Positions 43,233 to 54,238 of a stretch of DNA of 64,000 nt are shown here, piece after piece (positions within the stretch are counted from its first letter, which is position 1; each line of letters opens with the position of its first letter). A program made the position numbers and the translations under genes. Below the pieces are notes generated by a model. It worked only from the letters and a program-made list of their open reading frames with translations. It was not told the DNA's origin and did not search any database. This DNA is from Diogma glabrata (lineage: Eukaryota; Arthropoda; Insecta; Diptera; Cylindrotomidae), in assembly GCA_963693315.1 (NCBI GenBank), contig OY856186.1, positions 133,988,428 to 134,052,427 on the forward strand, read 5' to 3'.

Positions 43233-45914
43233 TAAAAAAAAGTCGGACAAGTGCGAATAAAATTCGCTCGCCAAGGGTTCCGTGAATGTAAAAGAACACA
43301 ATATCAAAAATAAATGACATAAAGTTAAGTTGTAAAGTCTTTATATCGCCAGACTATGGACACATAACAGAATAAATGTTTAATCGTAAACGTCAATAGT
43401 AAATGTCAATCACATCTATATTGATCAAAAATGTTACTTGAGGTTAAATCTTATCCATAGCTGTTTATGTTAGCTAAAGAAAGATTTAACCAGTATTTTA
43501 ATGGTCTAAATTGGGAATATTTGTTCTATATATCAGCGTCGAAATATAGGGTGGTATACATACACTTAAAATAGCACTTTTTTTCATCAATAACTAAAAA
43601 CTGTGCATCGCAGAATTCTTAAAAATGTTGCAATGTTTCTTAAATTAAGTGTTCTTCCAAATGACACCCCCCTCGTTTGGTTCCAAAAAAGTTTTTTTTT
43701 GAACTCCCCACACCCATCCCCTAAACACACAGAAATATAATTATTTGAGAGTTCGCTATGATTTTCGTTAAAAATATAGCAAAATTCCTGTCTCCATGAA
43801 TTTTTTCTGTCTATCAGTGACGAAACGTAGGGGGGGGAACGGTCTGGAATTTACACATTTTTTAGAATAACTCAAAAACTGTGTACCGCAAAATTCTAAA
43901 AACAATTGCAATGTTTTAACAATTTGGTGCTCTTTCAAATGACACCCTACTCGCTTGGGTCAAAAAAGATTTCTTTTACCCTCCCCACACCCATCCCCTA
44001 AACACACATAAATATAATTATTTGTGAGTTCGCTATAATTTTCGTTAAAAATATAGCAAACTTCCTGTCTCTATGAATTTTTTCAATTTTTTCTGTCAAT
44101 CAGTGTCGAAACGTAGGGGGGAACGGTCTGGAATTTGCAAATATTTTAGGATAACTCCAAAACTGTGTATCGCAAAATTCTAAAAAAAATTGCACTGTTT
44201 TGGAAATTTGTTGTTCTTTCAAATGATACCCCACTCACTTGGGTCAAAAAAAGTTTTGTTTTACCCCCCTTACACCCATCCGCTAAACACACAGAAATAT
44301 AAATATTTGAGAGTTCGCTATAATTTTCGTTAAAAATATAGCAAACTTCCTGTCTTTATGAATTTTTTCAATTTTTTCTGTCAATCAGTGTCGAAACGTA
44401 GGGGGGAACGGTCTGAAATTTGCACATTTTTTAGCATAACTCAAAAACTGTGTACCGGCTAATTCTAAAAAAAATTGCAATGTTTTGATAATTTGGTGTT
44501 CTTTCAAATGATACCCCACTCGCTTGGGTCAAAAAAAGTTTTTTTTTACCCCCCTTACACCCATCCCCTAAACACACAGAAATATAATTATTTGAGAGTT
44601 CGCTATAATTTTCGTTCAAAATATAGCAAACTTCCTGTTTCTGCGAATTTTTGCAATTTTTTCTGTCAATCAGTGTCGAAACGTAGTGGGGGGGGGGGGG
44701 ACGGTTTGGAATTTGCACATATTTTAGAATAACTCAAAAACTGTGTACCGGAAAATTCTAAAAAAAAATGCAATGTTTTGATAATTTGGTGCTCTTTCAA
44801 ATGATACCCCACTCGCTTGGGTCAAAAAAAGTTTTTTTTACCCCCCTTACACCCATCCCCTAAACACACAGAAATATAATTATTTGAGAGTTCGCTATAA
44901 TTTTCGTTCAAAATATAGCAAATTTCCTGTCTCTATGAATTTTTTCAATTTTTTCTGTCAATCAGTGTCGAAACGTAGGGGGGAACGGTCTGGAATTTGC
45001 ACATTTTTTAGAATAACTCAAAAACTGTGTACCACAAAATTCTAAAAAAAATGCAAAGTTTCTGGTTTCAAGGTGCTCTTTCAAATGACAGCCCATTCGC
45101 TTGGGTCGAAAAAAATTTTTTTCACCCTTCCCCACCCCAATCCCTTAAAAACACAAAAATATAATTATTTGAGAGTTCGCTATATTTTTCATTCAGAGTT
45201 TATCAAACTTCCTGTCTCTGTGAATTTTTTCAAATTTTTCTGTTAATCAGGCTCGAAATGCAAGGGGGGGGGGGGGGGAGGGGACCAACTTTTTGTGTCA
45301 CTTTATTGATAATAATTCAAAAACTATGCATTGCAAAATTCTAAAAAAATGGCAATATTTCTAAAATCAAGTGCTCTTTCAAATGACACCCCACATGACC
45401 TGGTCTTAAATGATGTTTATACCCCTTAACATTCCCACCCCTTTAATAAATATAGTTATGAGTATCTGCCACTTTCCTATATTTTTCATTAAAAACCTAC
45501 TCAATTTTCTATCATTCCAAATATATTTCAAGACTTTCGATGAAGTGGGGTCGGAGTTATTCGGGGCAAAACATCCAGAAAATGTCATTTTTCTAAATTA
45601 TACAAAAAATGGTGAGGTGTAAAATTCCAAAATATGTTTTTAAATAATGCTGAAATGAAGCCCTTTCATATGATACCCTACTCGTATCGATAAAAAAATG
45701 TATGTTTTCAAAGGCTTTACATCGTACCTCCTTAAAACAAACGAACACAACTTTATTTATTTTTTAACCCACCATCTTGTGTGGATAAGTTAGTTTTATA
45801 AGCACCTCAAATTTTAAGTTCATCGGATTAATGGTTCACGAGATAATCGAAATAATGTGAAAAACACTTTGTACTCTCACCAATAGTGTTCCGTATAAAA
45901 AACGGAACCCTAAC
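43233..45914. mobile_element. Left tandem array of a foldback-like element, ~285-bp unit
   Basis: The outer end is AAGTCGGACAAGTGCGAATA followed by AAGGGTTCCGTG. The inner end is CGTATAAAAAACGGAACCC. Between them the word CACCCATCC near AAACACACAGAAATATAATT recurs at 43711, 43987, 44273, 44558, 44850 and 45133, with a diverged copy near 45425. The period is 276-292 bp. Each unit includes TCAGTGTCGAAACGTAGGGG and ATGATACCCCACTCGCTTGG. The inverse array is at 52669-54238. The AAGTCGGACAAGTGCGA..GGGTTCCGT and ACGGAACCCTA ends resemble a repeat type I recall as widespread in moth and other insect genomes. Confidence 0.8.
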
Positions 45915-46228
45915 AATGCTATATATGATTATCTAAAAATAGTTTGTGTTATTTGGAAGATTTGAAAATTCTCTCTGAAAATGCTAACTATATTAAATTT
46001 CTCAAAAACTTAAAAATAACAATTAAAGCACAATTGTGCTTAATTAGAATATCTGACGAATGCGTATGAGTTGGATTGTTTATTAACTGGTAAAACTAAC
46101 CAAGGCGCTCTTGAAAACTTTTTTTCAAAGTTACGGTAGAGGTGGTTTTAGTTTTATGCCGACTTGCAATGAAATAGGTGTTCATTTTGCAAACATAATA
46201 TCCATAAAACTCTTATTCCAAAGCGATT
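45915..46228. other. Spacer, no gene seen
   Basis: About 310 bp between the left array and the partial foldback arm, with no supported feature. Confidence 0.5.
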
Positions 46229-46994
46229 ATTCGTAATTTGTTTTGAATGTTTGTTGTTGTTGTTTTGAAGATTTATTATTGTTTTGAATTAGGAATAGTT
46301 TTTTTTGAATATTTGGAAGTGGTTTAGTTGAAATAAATATATGTATGGGCAATTTCACGAAGATTCAACAACGTTTTGACTTGACCTCTTTTAATTTTGA
46401 TTATTTTTTGTTTATAGATTGTCTTTCATAAATAAAAAATACAAGTTCTCTTAGAATTTTTTTTTCGACCAGGTGTCTTCACAGGGTGCCCCTCAATTTT
46501 TTTGTTATTTTGTGATGTGAGTGCATTTTGACGAGCGATTGTAGAAAAACTAATTAATCGATTTTCATAAATGATATGTCTTTGAATAGGTATTAGAACA
46601 AAGTTTTTAAAAATGTACACTGTTAATTTTTTGAAATAATTTTTAACGGTGTAACATAAGAAAAAAACGGTGTAATTGAAAAAAAGATGGCATAGCCTCT
46701 TTTTTTTTTTTTTTAAACAAAATTGAAGCTTATTTTATATCTAACAACTTGTGAAAGTTTAGGACTAGTTATATTTTTTGTTTTAAAGATAAAATTCGTT
46801 GTGCATATGACTGTCGGGAATCAGTTTTTTTTGTTCTGAAGGAAAATTATAAAAATGGCGTTATAAACTAAGAGATTTTTTTTTTATGTTAAATATCAAA
46901 TATTTTATTATTAGATGAACTTTTTAAAATATTATAAAAATTATATATGTAGTACAATAAAGAAAATAAATACAATTGTTAAAAATGATTTACT

Positions 46995-47077
46995 TATTTT
47001 ACAAACAGAAGTTTCTTTTGAATAGGAAAGCACTTCTGCAATTATTTTCTTTGTGTTATATGGCATAAAAAATGAAA
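46995..47077 (-). pseudogene. Second, diverged copy of the Sola-like transposase C-terminus
   Basis: Translated on the minus strand it gives SFFMPYNTKKIIAEV and SYSKETSVCKISK, aligning residue for residue with the end of the frame at 47344 (SFVPVDTKTINAKM, SNSKETFECKISK). The flanking DNA is duplicated too: 46860-46960 resembles 47225-47340. This shows a tandem duplication or a chimera of two family members. Confidence 0.65.
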
Positions 47078-47343
47078 TGTTTATTTATCACTTTTAGTAA
47101 TCACTTGTCACTCTTATAAAAAATAATTTGACAGTCTTGACTGCAAACAAAAAAGCCGTATCAACAACTAAATCCATTTAGGAACTTTTGACTGCAGAAG
47201 TATTATGTTCGTATTATGTTATTATGGAATCATAAAGTAAAAGATTGTTTTTCAACATTAAATTACAAATATTTTATTATTGAATAAACTTTTTAAAATA
47301 CCATACAAATTATATATGTGAAAATAAATATAGTTATTAAAAA

Positions 47344-48057
47344 TTATTTACTTATTTTACATTCAAAAGTTTCTTTTGAGTTGGAAAACATTTTTGCATT
47401 TATTGTCTTAGTATCTACTGGTACAAAAGAATGAAATTTTCTAGTTCCACTTATAGTAATCGCATTTTTAAATCGATTTTGTAATTTTTCTTTTGTTAAT
47501 TGATATTCATTTTTATCGGCGTATCCAAAGTTCATGGTAGATTCCCATTTTAAAGCCCATTCGAAAAGATTTTTTGGTGTATCAATAATATTATCTTCGC
47601 TCGCCATACTATAACGGTGTGCAGCACGCTTCAGTGTACCACCAATTCCATCACAAGGTCCCTTTCCATGGCTGGTAGCATGAAAATGCCATTCAGCATC
47701 AACCTTAAAGTCTTCTTTATGGTGGCATAAGTTAATTAGGTTATGTTTATTTTTGTATTGAGAAGGTGCACCGTCAGTGTTATAAATTATTTTTGTAATA
47801 TTAGAATTTATATGCGTTTTGATGAATTCAATAAGTTTTGTAATGAAAAGATGGACTGTAGTACTGTTGTGATCGTTTATATCCGAAATGAGTATAAAAC
47901 TTCGGTGCTGTATATATTCACTTGTGGCACTTTTAAAATAAATGACAAAAGGATGAATAGTAGCTTGTGAATTATTATAATAATAGCCTTGAGCCGCATT
48001 CTGAATTATAAAGCCGTAGTTTTTAGAAAAATCCCCTTGAACTAAGCTAAGATCCAT
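47344..48057 (-). CDS. Sola-like transposase, catalytic-core fragment
   Basis: A 237-residue open frame. It shows VQGDFSKNYGF near residue 6, QATIHPFVIYF, ILISDINDHN, then IIYNTDGAPSQYKNK and FHATSHGKGPCDGIGGTLKR. The block 'HGKG.CDG.GG..KR' after 'DGA..QYKNK' is the signature I associate with Sola2-type DDE transposases. Asp8 and the Asp of NTDGAPSQ are candidate catalytic residues. The N-terminal half (DNA binding) is absent; the first ATG lies just before the catalytic fold, so the true protein probably had upstream exons now lost. A second, diverged copy of its last ~30 codons lies just downstream at 46995-47077. The family call is from memory of motifs. Confidence 0.7.
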   Translation of the reverse strand: MDLSLVQGDFSKNYGFIIQNAAQGYYYNNSQATIHPFVIYFKSATSEYIQHRSFILISDINDHNSTTVHLFITKLIEFIKTHINSNITKIIYNTDGAPSQYKNKHNLINLCHHKEDFKVDAEWHFHATSHGKGPCDGIGGTLKRAAHRYSMASEDNIIDTPKNLFEWALKWESTMNFGYADKNEYQLTKEKLQNRFKNAITISGTRKFHSFVPVDTKTINAKMFSNSKETFECKISK

Positions 48058-48779
48058 ATTAGTTTACGCCTGTATTCACTTAAAATTAAAAGTAGGATTT
48101 TCAAATTTTTCAATCATGCATATCTAAAAAAACAGCCTCCTTTTAAGGGATTAACCAGGTAAATTCACAGGTAAATAAAAACAAAATTCAATTTTATTTA
48201 AAAAAAAAAATAAAAAAGTGGGATTAGATGCTAGCTTCATCTTTTAAACTTGTTTTCTTATGTAACACCATTCTAGGACATATCATTTATATTGTTATTA
48301 TAATTATATTATTATATTTAAAAATATAATACAGTAAAACTCGTTTTTAAAGTACGGTCAAGGGACCGACGTAAGCGTACGTTATACACCATGGTACGTT
48401 ATATCCATAAAAATTAAAAAAGTTTAAGCAAATTTGCCTGTTATTCTCATTATATCATTGTATTTCATATTAAATTATTTACTACATGTTAATTGATATA
48501 AAACCGATCACAAAAAATAGGAAGATATAGTTTAAAAACAATTCATTATCATAAAATAGTTATGGTAAAGTTAATCAAACCAACGCTACATAAACATATG
48601 AATGTATGTTAATATTTTCGGATGAGAATGACTGAATATTGGCCTACTCAGATTAATCTGCGATGGACAATTTTTTTACTGAAAAATAATCAGTAATTTT
48701 CTGTTGTTTAAGGCAAAGTTGAATAATATTTTCCACTTTAATTACAATTTGGTCGTCAATTTGCATTTGATCAAATCCG

Positions 48780-49200
48780 GGCTGCAAACCTGATTAGCAA
48801 GCGCGTAGCGTACGGATTTAACCCCGCAGTTGCGTAGTTTATTCAAAACTTTCTCACCGACCAATACATTTCGGTATCCATTGATGGCTTTTCTTCTTCG
48901 TCTAAATTAACTAACGCTGATGTACCACAAGGTTTAGTTTTGTCACCACTTTATTTTTAATTTTTTACTTTTAAATTAAAATCACCAGCAACCCAATAAA
49001 TAATTTTTCAGATGATAGTACACTATACAAGTCATTTGTTTTCCTATCTTTAAAAGGGAAAAGGCATGAACGAATAAAGCCCGCCCGGAGAGACTCTGCC
49101 ATAAATGTAAATGATAGCCTAAAAGTTTCCAATTGGGGTGACTGAAATATGTTCAATTTTAACTCAATCAAAACATGACTATTGATTGTTGCCAGATCAA
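48780..49200 (+). pseudogene. Non-LTR RT fragment, catalytic region
   Basis: Reads AANLISKRVAYGFNPAV, then SVSIDGFSSSSKLTNADVPQ and GLVLSPLYF (the 'GVPQGSVLSP.LF' block). After a frameshift comes INNFSDDSTLY, where FSDD stands at the YADD position, and KVSNWGD before FNSIKT. The catalytic box has two changes and stops interrupt it, so it is dead. It lies inside the Sola-like element in the opposite orientation to the transposase. Confidence 0.7.
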
Positions 49201-50235
49201 CGACCGAGTTTGCCAAAGATATTTCGATTAGTGTGTTTCGATTAAAATGTCGCAAAATTTTGCTGAGCTTGACTGAAATTGCTTTTTAAAAAGTTCATTT
49301 AATAATAAAATATTTGATATTTAACATAAAAAAAAAATCTCTTAGTTTATAACGCCATTTTTATAATTTTCCTTCAGAACAAAAAAAAATGATTCCCGAC
49401 AGTCATATGCACAACGAATTTTCTCTTTAAAACAAAAATATAGCTAGTCCTAAACTTTCACAAGTTGTTAGATATAAAATAAGCTTTAATTTTGTTTAAA
49501 AAAAAAAAAAAGGCTATGCCATCTTTATTACACCGTTTTTTTCTTATGTTACACCGTTAAAAATTATTTCAAAAAGTTAACAGTGTACATTTTTAAAAAC
49601 TTTGTTTTAATACCTATTCAACGACATATCATTTATGAGAATCGATTCAGTAGTTTTTCTACAATCGCTCGTCAAAATGCACTCACATCACAAAATAACA
49701 AAAAATTGAGGGGCACCCTGTGAAGACCCCTGGTTGAAAAAAAAAATTCTAAGAGAACTTGTATTTTTTATTTATGAAATACTATCCATAAACAAAAAAT
49801 AATCAAAATTAAAAGGGGTCAAGTCAAAATTTCCCAAAAATTTGCTGAACTTGCGTGAAATTGCTCGTATATTGATTACATATTTACAATTGATATTTGT
49901 ATTATATTTGAGGTGTAAAAGTTGTTTGATGTTGTTGTTGATTATAAATTATAGTATGGCAGTTGTGATGTAGTTAGAACGTTAATCCACCAAAGAATTT
50001 AATTTGATATTAAGGAGTTTTAACCAAATTAAACAAAACTATTCGAAATTGCATAGACAAAGTAGTTTCTGTTTATGTATTTAGTTTGGTTGTTTGATAA
50101 ATTTTTTCGATTTTCAGTTTCTAGTTAAATTTTTTATTTAAACTAATCTGACATATCCAATTCTATTTGAACACAAAGCTGTCTGGTCCCGAAATCTACC
50201 TATTTCTAGGATATACGTGCCGCTTGGACTTTTTT

Positions 50236-51003
50236 GAATCGGTTGGAAATCTATACAACATTTCATAACTATTATTATTTAATTAACTTTGCAATATTTT
50301 AATGTTTTCAAATTGTAAATAACTGCATGTCCAATTAAAACACAAAACGTCCAGATAACATTATTTTTTCTTAAAAAACTTAAGCTTTCGATTTTTTTTT
50401 GGTTATGTCATATTTATATTATATATCAATATTTTCTTTAGGCTTAAAATATCAGTTCAAATTATCACTAAAACGAATTATGGTTTTGAAATACAAACTC
50501 AATATTCTGGTATAAAATTCATATATTTTTAAGCAATTTGAAACGCGATCCTGGAGCCATCCTGCTTCCTCGAACGAGGAAACTGGATGTTCTGGGATTA
50601 ACGAATCTTCTTTTTGTCCCTCTGGTTGGAAAATCCGGACCTGCTCATTGCGAGGCTGGAGTTTCAGGGAAAAGGTGGTCGTGGGTGTGTCTGGCAACCA
50701 GAGGGTCCTAGAGGAGCAGACATGTTACTTATAGACATGGCAGGGCTGAAATTAATATCCAATCGCTGTACCGCGAAGTCACTTTCTCTTCACACCTAAA
50801 ACAATTAGTGTGACATTTGGTCTTTATTTGTTATTGGGGGTAACACTTGCACACAATAAAACGACATTGTGCGGAATTAATTTCTTATTAGCTAGTATAA
50901 TACGTAATTTACTTACCTATTTCTGCGTGGAGGTTCTCATTCCTGAAGTATAGTTAACAAAAAGACCAAAATCTCCAATAGTACTCCAATTTTTATTTAA
51001 CGA
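50236..51003. other. Spacer with a GC-richer island
   Basis: 50540-50790 is clearly GC-richer than its surroundings. On the minus strand it has an acceptor-like ATTAATTTCAG|CC near 50747 and an open frame ending downstream (50452-50697) with PEGQKEDSLIPEHP. A perfect hairpin TTCCTCGAACGAGGAA lies at 50569-50584, and CCCTCTGGTT/AACCAGAGGG form an inverted pair. It could be an exon or part of an element; I do not recognise it. Confidence 0.3.
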
Positions 51004-51440
51004 GAATAATTAATTTTCTTTTTAGTTTCAAACAAAGAAAATCACTAAATAGCTATATTTTTGATATATCTATGATTTCAAAATAATTAATTTTCTTTTT
51101 AGTTTTGCACATAAATTAACTAAATAGCTATATTTTTGATATATTTAAATCTCAAAATAAGTAATTTTCTTTTTAGTTTTACACAAAAAATCACTAAATA
51201 GCTATATTTTTGATATATCTATGGTTTCAAAATAATTAATTTTCTTTTTAGTTTCAAACAAAAAAATTACTAAATAGCTATATTTTTGATATATCTATGA
51301 TTTCAAAATAATTAATTTTCTCTTTAGTTTTGCACATAAATTCACTAAATAGCTATATGTTTTAGATAGATATATCATCTATGATTTCAAAATAATTAAT
51401 TTTCTTCTCAGTTTTACACATAAATTCACTAAATAGCTCT
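51004..51440. repeat. Minisatellite, ~75-bp unit, about six copies
   Basis: Each unit reads AATTAATTTTCTTTTTAGTT, a variable CACATAAA-like part, then CTAAATAGCTATATTTTTGA and a TATATCTATGATTTCAAAAT-like tail. Units start near 51008, 51084, 51158, 51232, 51306 and 51393. Confidence 0.9.
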
Positions 51441-52005
51441 TTATTTTTCCAAAATAAATTAAATTTTTATTTCTTTCACAACACTGAAATTCCACTTAAA
51501 AGAAAACAAAAGAAAAAATACCGAAAACAAACACACTATATTCCAAAACAAAACAAAATCGAAAAGAAAATAATATAACCGTATTTTTCTTTTCCCTGGA
51601 TTACCGTTCAAACCGTTCTTTTCAAAATCTAAAATACAAGTCCCAAACCAAAGCAATAGCACCAAAGTTTACACTTCGGTGTTATCCGAGTTCTAATCGT
51701 CACGATAAAAAAAGCAAAAAAAATTCCAAATTCCGATCCACAAAAAAAACTGTGGGAAAGTTACGATTTCCAACAATTAAAAAAACTAAAGAATTTATCA
51801 AGTTTCATAAAAAACATAGAATTTTGCAAAACAAACATTAAAAATGAGTTTTAGTTTTAATGTGAAAACAACGAAATTGGAGAATTTTCAGACCGTTTAA
51901 ACTTAATCTAATTTAATAAAAATGTTTTGCAAGATTGCAAAAGTGAAACATGGGAACGGTTGTAATTTAAATTAATGACTTTTTAATTATTAGCAAAACT
52001 AAAAC
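51441..52005. other. Spacer, no gene seen
   Basis: Purine-rich on the plus strand, with no supported gene. The minus-strand frame at 51459-51665 is a translation of T-rich DNA. Confidence 0.45.
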
Positions 52006-52668
52006 TTGGTTCTGAGAAATGGGTCTAATGTCATGAGACATAAAAAAAATTGTGGATTCAAATCTGGAGTCGGGCATCTTGTGACGGAGGAAAGTAAAAG
52101 TGAAGGAATGGGCACGAAAAGGTTGTGCTTGGGATCTCCTTCGTCACAAATTGATGAACCAATAGGTGAATGTAAAAACATTCGTTTATTGGGTGTCACC
52201 GTTTCAAATGACCTACTCTGGAACGATCATGTAATGGCGATGGCAAAAAGCGCGTCTAAAAAATTTGGCCTCCTAAATAGATGCAAAACATTTTTCACTC
52301 CTTACCAATTGCTCCATGTTTATAAGTCCTATATTCGTCCCTGTATGGAGTACTGTTGTCAAGTTTGGGGTGCTGCTTCTTTTTCCATCTTGGCCCTCTT
52401 GGACTCTGTTCAAAAGCAGGCTATACGAATTGTGGGTGATCGAGCTTTGACATCAAAACTTGATTCCCTACAACATCGTCGCACTGTTGCTGACGTTGTT
52501 ATTTTTTACAAATATCGTCATCAACAGTGCTCAGATGAAATCAGCGGCATCATGCCTCAAACTTATTCTTACCCCCGTTCCACTCGGCAATCGGCTACCG
52601 CAACCAGTGAAACGGTCGAGATCCTGCGCTGTCATACTGGGAGATCGCAGAAATTGATCGCTTTTTGA
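52006..52668 (+). pseudogene. Non-LTR retrotransposon ORF2, C-terminal fragment
   Basis: Recognisable from about residue 60: IRLLGVTVSNDLLWNDHV, KKFGLLNRCKTFFTPYQL, HVYKSYIRPCMEYCCQVWG, LDSVQKQAIRIVGD and DSLQHRRTVADVVIFYKY. This is the thumb and C-terminal region typical of jockey/CR1-like RTs. The end is frameshifted after PRSTRQ. The first ~60 residues look unlike the family, so the initial ATG is not a real start. It abuts the right tandem array at 52669. The 58734 fragment has the same block order. Confidence 0.78.
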
Positions 52669-54238
52669 CCCAAGCGAGTGGGGTGTCATTTAAAAGAACA
52701 CTTAATTTAAAATTTGTTGCAATTTTTTTTAGAATTTTGCGATGCACAGTTTTTGAGTTATGGACAAAAAAGTGCAAAATTCAGACCGTTCCCTCCCCTA
52801 CGTTTCGACACTGATTGACAGAAAAATTTGAAAAAACTCACAGAGCTATGAAATTTAGTAAATTTTGTATGAAAATTATAGAGAGGTCTCAAATAATTAT
52901 ATTTCTGTGTGTTTAGGGGACCGGTGTAAAGAGGGTAAAAAAAAATTTTTTTTGACCCAAGCGAGTGGGGTGTCATATGGAAGAACATCTAATTTAAACT
53001 TTGTTGCAATTTTTTTTAGAATTTTGCGGTGCAAAATTCAGACCGTCCCCCCCTACGTTTCGACACTGATTGACAAAAAAATTTGAAAAAATTCCCAGAG
53101 CTAGGAAATTTAGTAAATTTTGTATGAAAACTATAGAGAGGTCTCAAATAATTATATTTCTGTGTGTTTAGGGGACCGGTGTAAAGAGAGTAAAAAAAAA
53201 ATTTTTTTAACCCAAGCGAGTGGGGAGTCATATGAAAAAACACCTAATTTAAAATTTGTTGCAATTTTTTTTAGAATTTTGCGGTGCACAGGTTTTGAGT
53301 TATGGACAAAAAAGTGCAAAATTCAGACCGTTTCCCCCCTACGATTCGACACTGATTGACAGAAAAATTTGAAAAAATTCACAGAGCTAGGAAATTCGGT
53401 AAATTTTGTATGAAAATTATAGAGAGGTCTCAAATAATTATATTTTTGTGCGTTTAGGGGACCGGGGTACAGAGGGTAAAAGAAAATCTTTTTGGACCCA
53501 AGCGAGTGAGATGTCATTTAAAAAAGCACCTAATTTATAAATCATTGCAATTTTTTTTAGAATTTTGTGATGTAAAGTTTTTGAGTTATTATCAAAAAAG
53601 TGCAAAATTCAGATCGTTTCGCTCTCTACGTTTCGACGATGATTGACAGAAAACTTTGAAAAAATTCGCAGAGACAGGATAATTTGTAAATTTTGAATGA
53701 AAGTTATAGCAAATCTCAAATAACTATATTTCTGTGTGTTTAGGGGATGGGTGTGGGGAGAGTAAAAAACCACTTTTGACCCAAGCGAATGGGGTGTCAT
53801 ATGAAGGAGCACTTAATTTAAGAAACATTACAATATTTTTAAAACTTAGCGGTGCACTTTTTGTGTTATTGAAAAAAAATATTTTTAGTATGTAGCCTCT
53901 TTACCCCTCCTAAATTTCAACATTTGATTGACCGAAAAAATAATCAAATTTAAACCATTTACAAGCTGGTGAATCTTTCTTGGGTTACCATAAACATCTA
54001 TGGATGAGATTTAACCTAATGTAACATTTTTTGAGTTATTTTTGATCAATGTGGATTTGATTGTTATTTACTATTGACATTTACGATTAAACATTAATTA
54101 TTTTGTTATGCGTCTATGGTCTGGAAATATAAGGACATTACAACACAACTTTTTGTCAATAGTTTTTGATATTGTGTTCTTTTACATTCACGGAATCCTT
54201 GACGAGCGAATTTTATTCGCACTTGTCTGACTTTTTTC
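52669..54238. mobile_element. Right tandem array of the foldback-like element
   Basis: Four main units in inverse orientation to 43233-45914, marked by GTGTGTTTAGGGGA-like words at 52911, 53166, 53452 and 53738 (spacing 255, 286 and 286 bp). The outer end GAGCGAATTTTATTCGCACT..GTCTGACTTTTTT is the inverse of the left array's outer end. The two arrays thus act as inverted ends ~6.8 kb apart, the layout of foldback elements. Confidence 0.8.

Larger units (their letters stand above)
46347..49866 (-). mobile_element. Sola-like DNA transposon with ~580-bp inverted repeats
   Basis: The ends are GGGCAATTTCACG and CGTGAAATTGCTC. The inverted repeats run to about 46929 and from about 49285, near-identical and collinear. 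The flanks carry the 4-bp duplication GTAT (46343-46346 and 49867-49870), and the other foldback copy supplies the empty site. Sola elements make 4-bp duplications, and the encoded protein fits that superfamily. The 3.5-kb element encodes only part of a transposase and holds a non-LTR RT fragment, so it is probably non-autonomous. A solo piece of the same inverted repeat is at 58037-58165. Confidence 0.75.
46229..50235 (-). repeat. Partial foldback right arm, split by a Sola-like insertion
   Basis: 46229-46346 matches about 9711-9825 and 49867-50235 matches the rest of that arm to its terminus (..CGCTTGGACTTTTTT). Only the outer ~490 bp of one arm is present, so it is a truncated or solo end. 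The two pieces join exactly at the GTAT duplicated by the inserted element. Confidence 0.8.

Noticed and set aside
44691..44701. Long G or C homopolymers here and near 12931, 45266, 54400 and 61466-61507
   Set aside because: They occur at repeat edges and are likely to be length-variable or mis-sequenced. I see no regulatory meaning beyond the possible hAT end.
48351..48420. Possible pogo-like end (CAGTAAAACTCGTTTTTAAAG)
   Set aside because: Only one end can be seen and the match to family termini is short, so it is not reported as an element.
52758..53812. Repeated minus-strand frames starting MTPHSLGSKK or similar
   Set aside because: The same peptide recurs because the DNA is a tandem repeat with ~285-bp units. 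A matching frame occurs in the left array. There is no sign of selection on coding.
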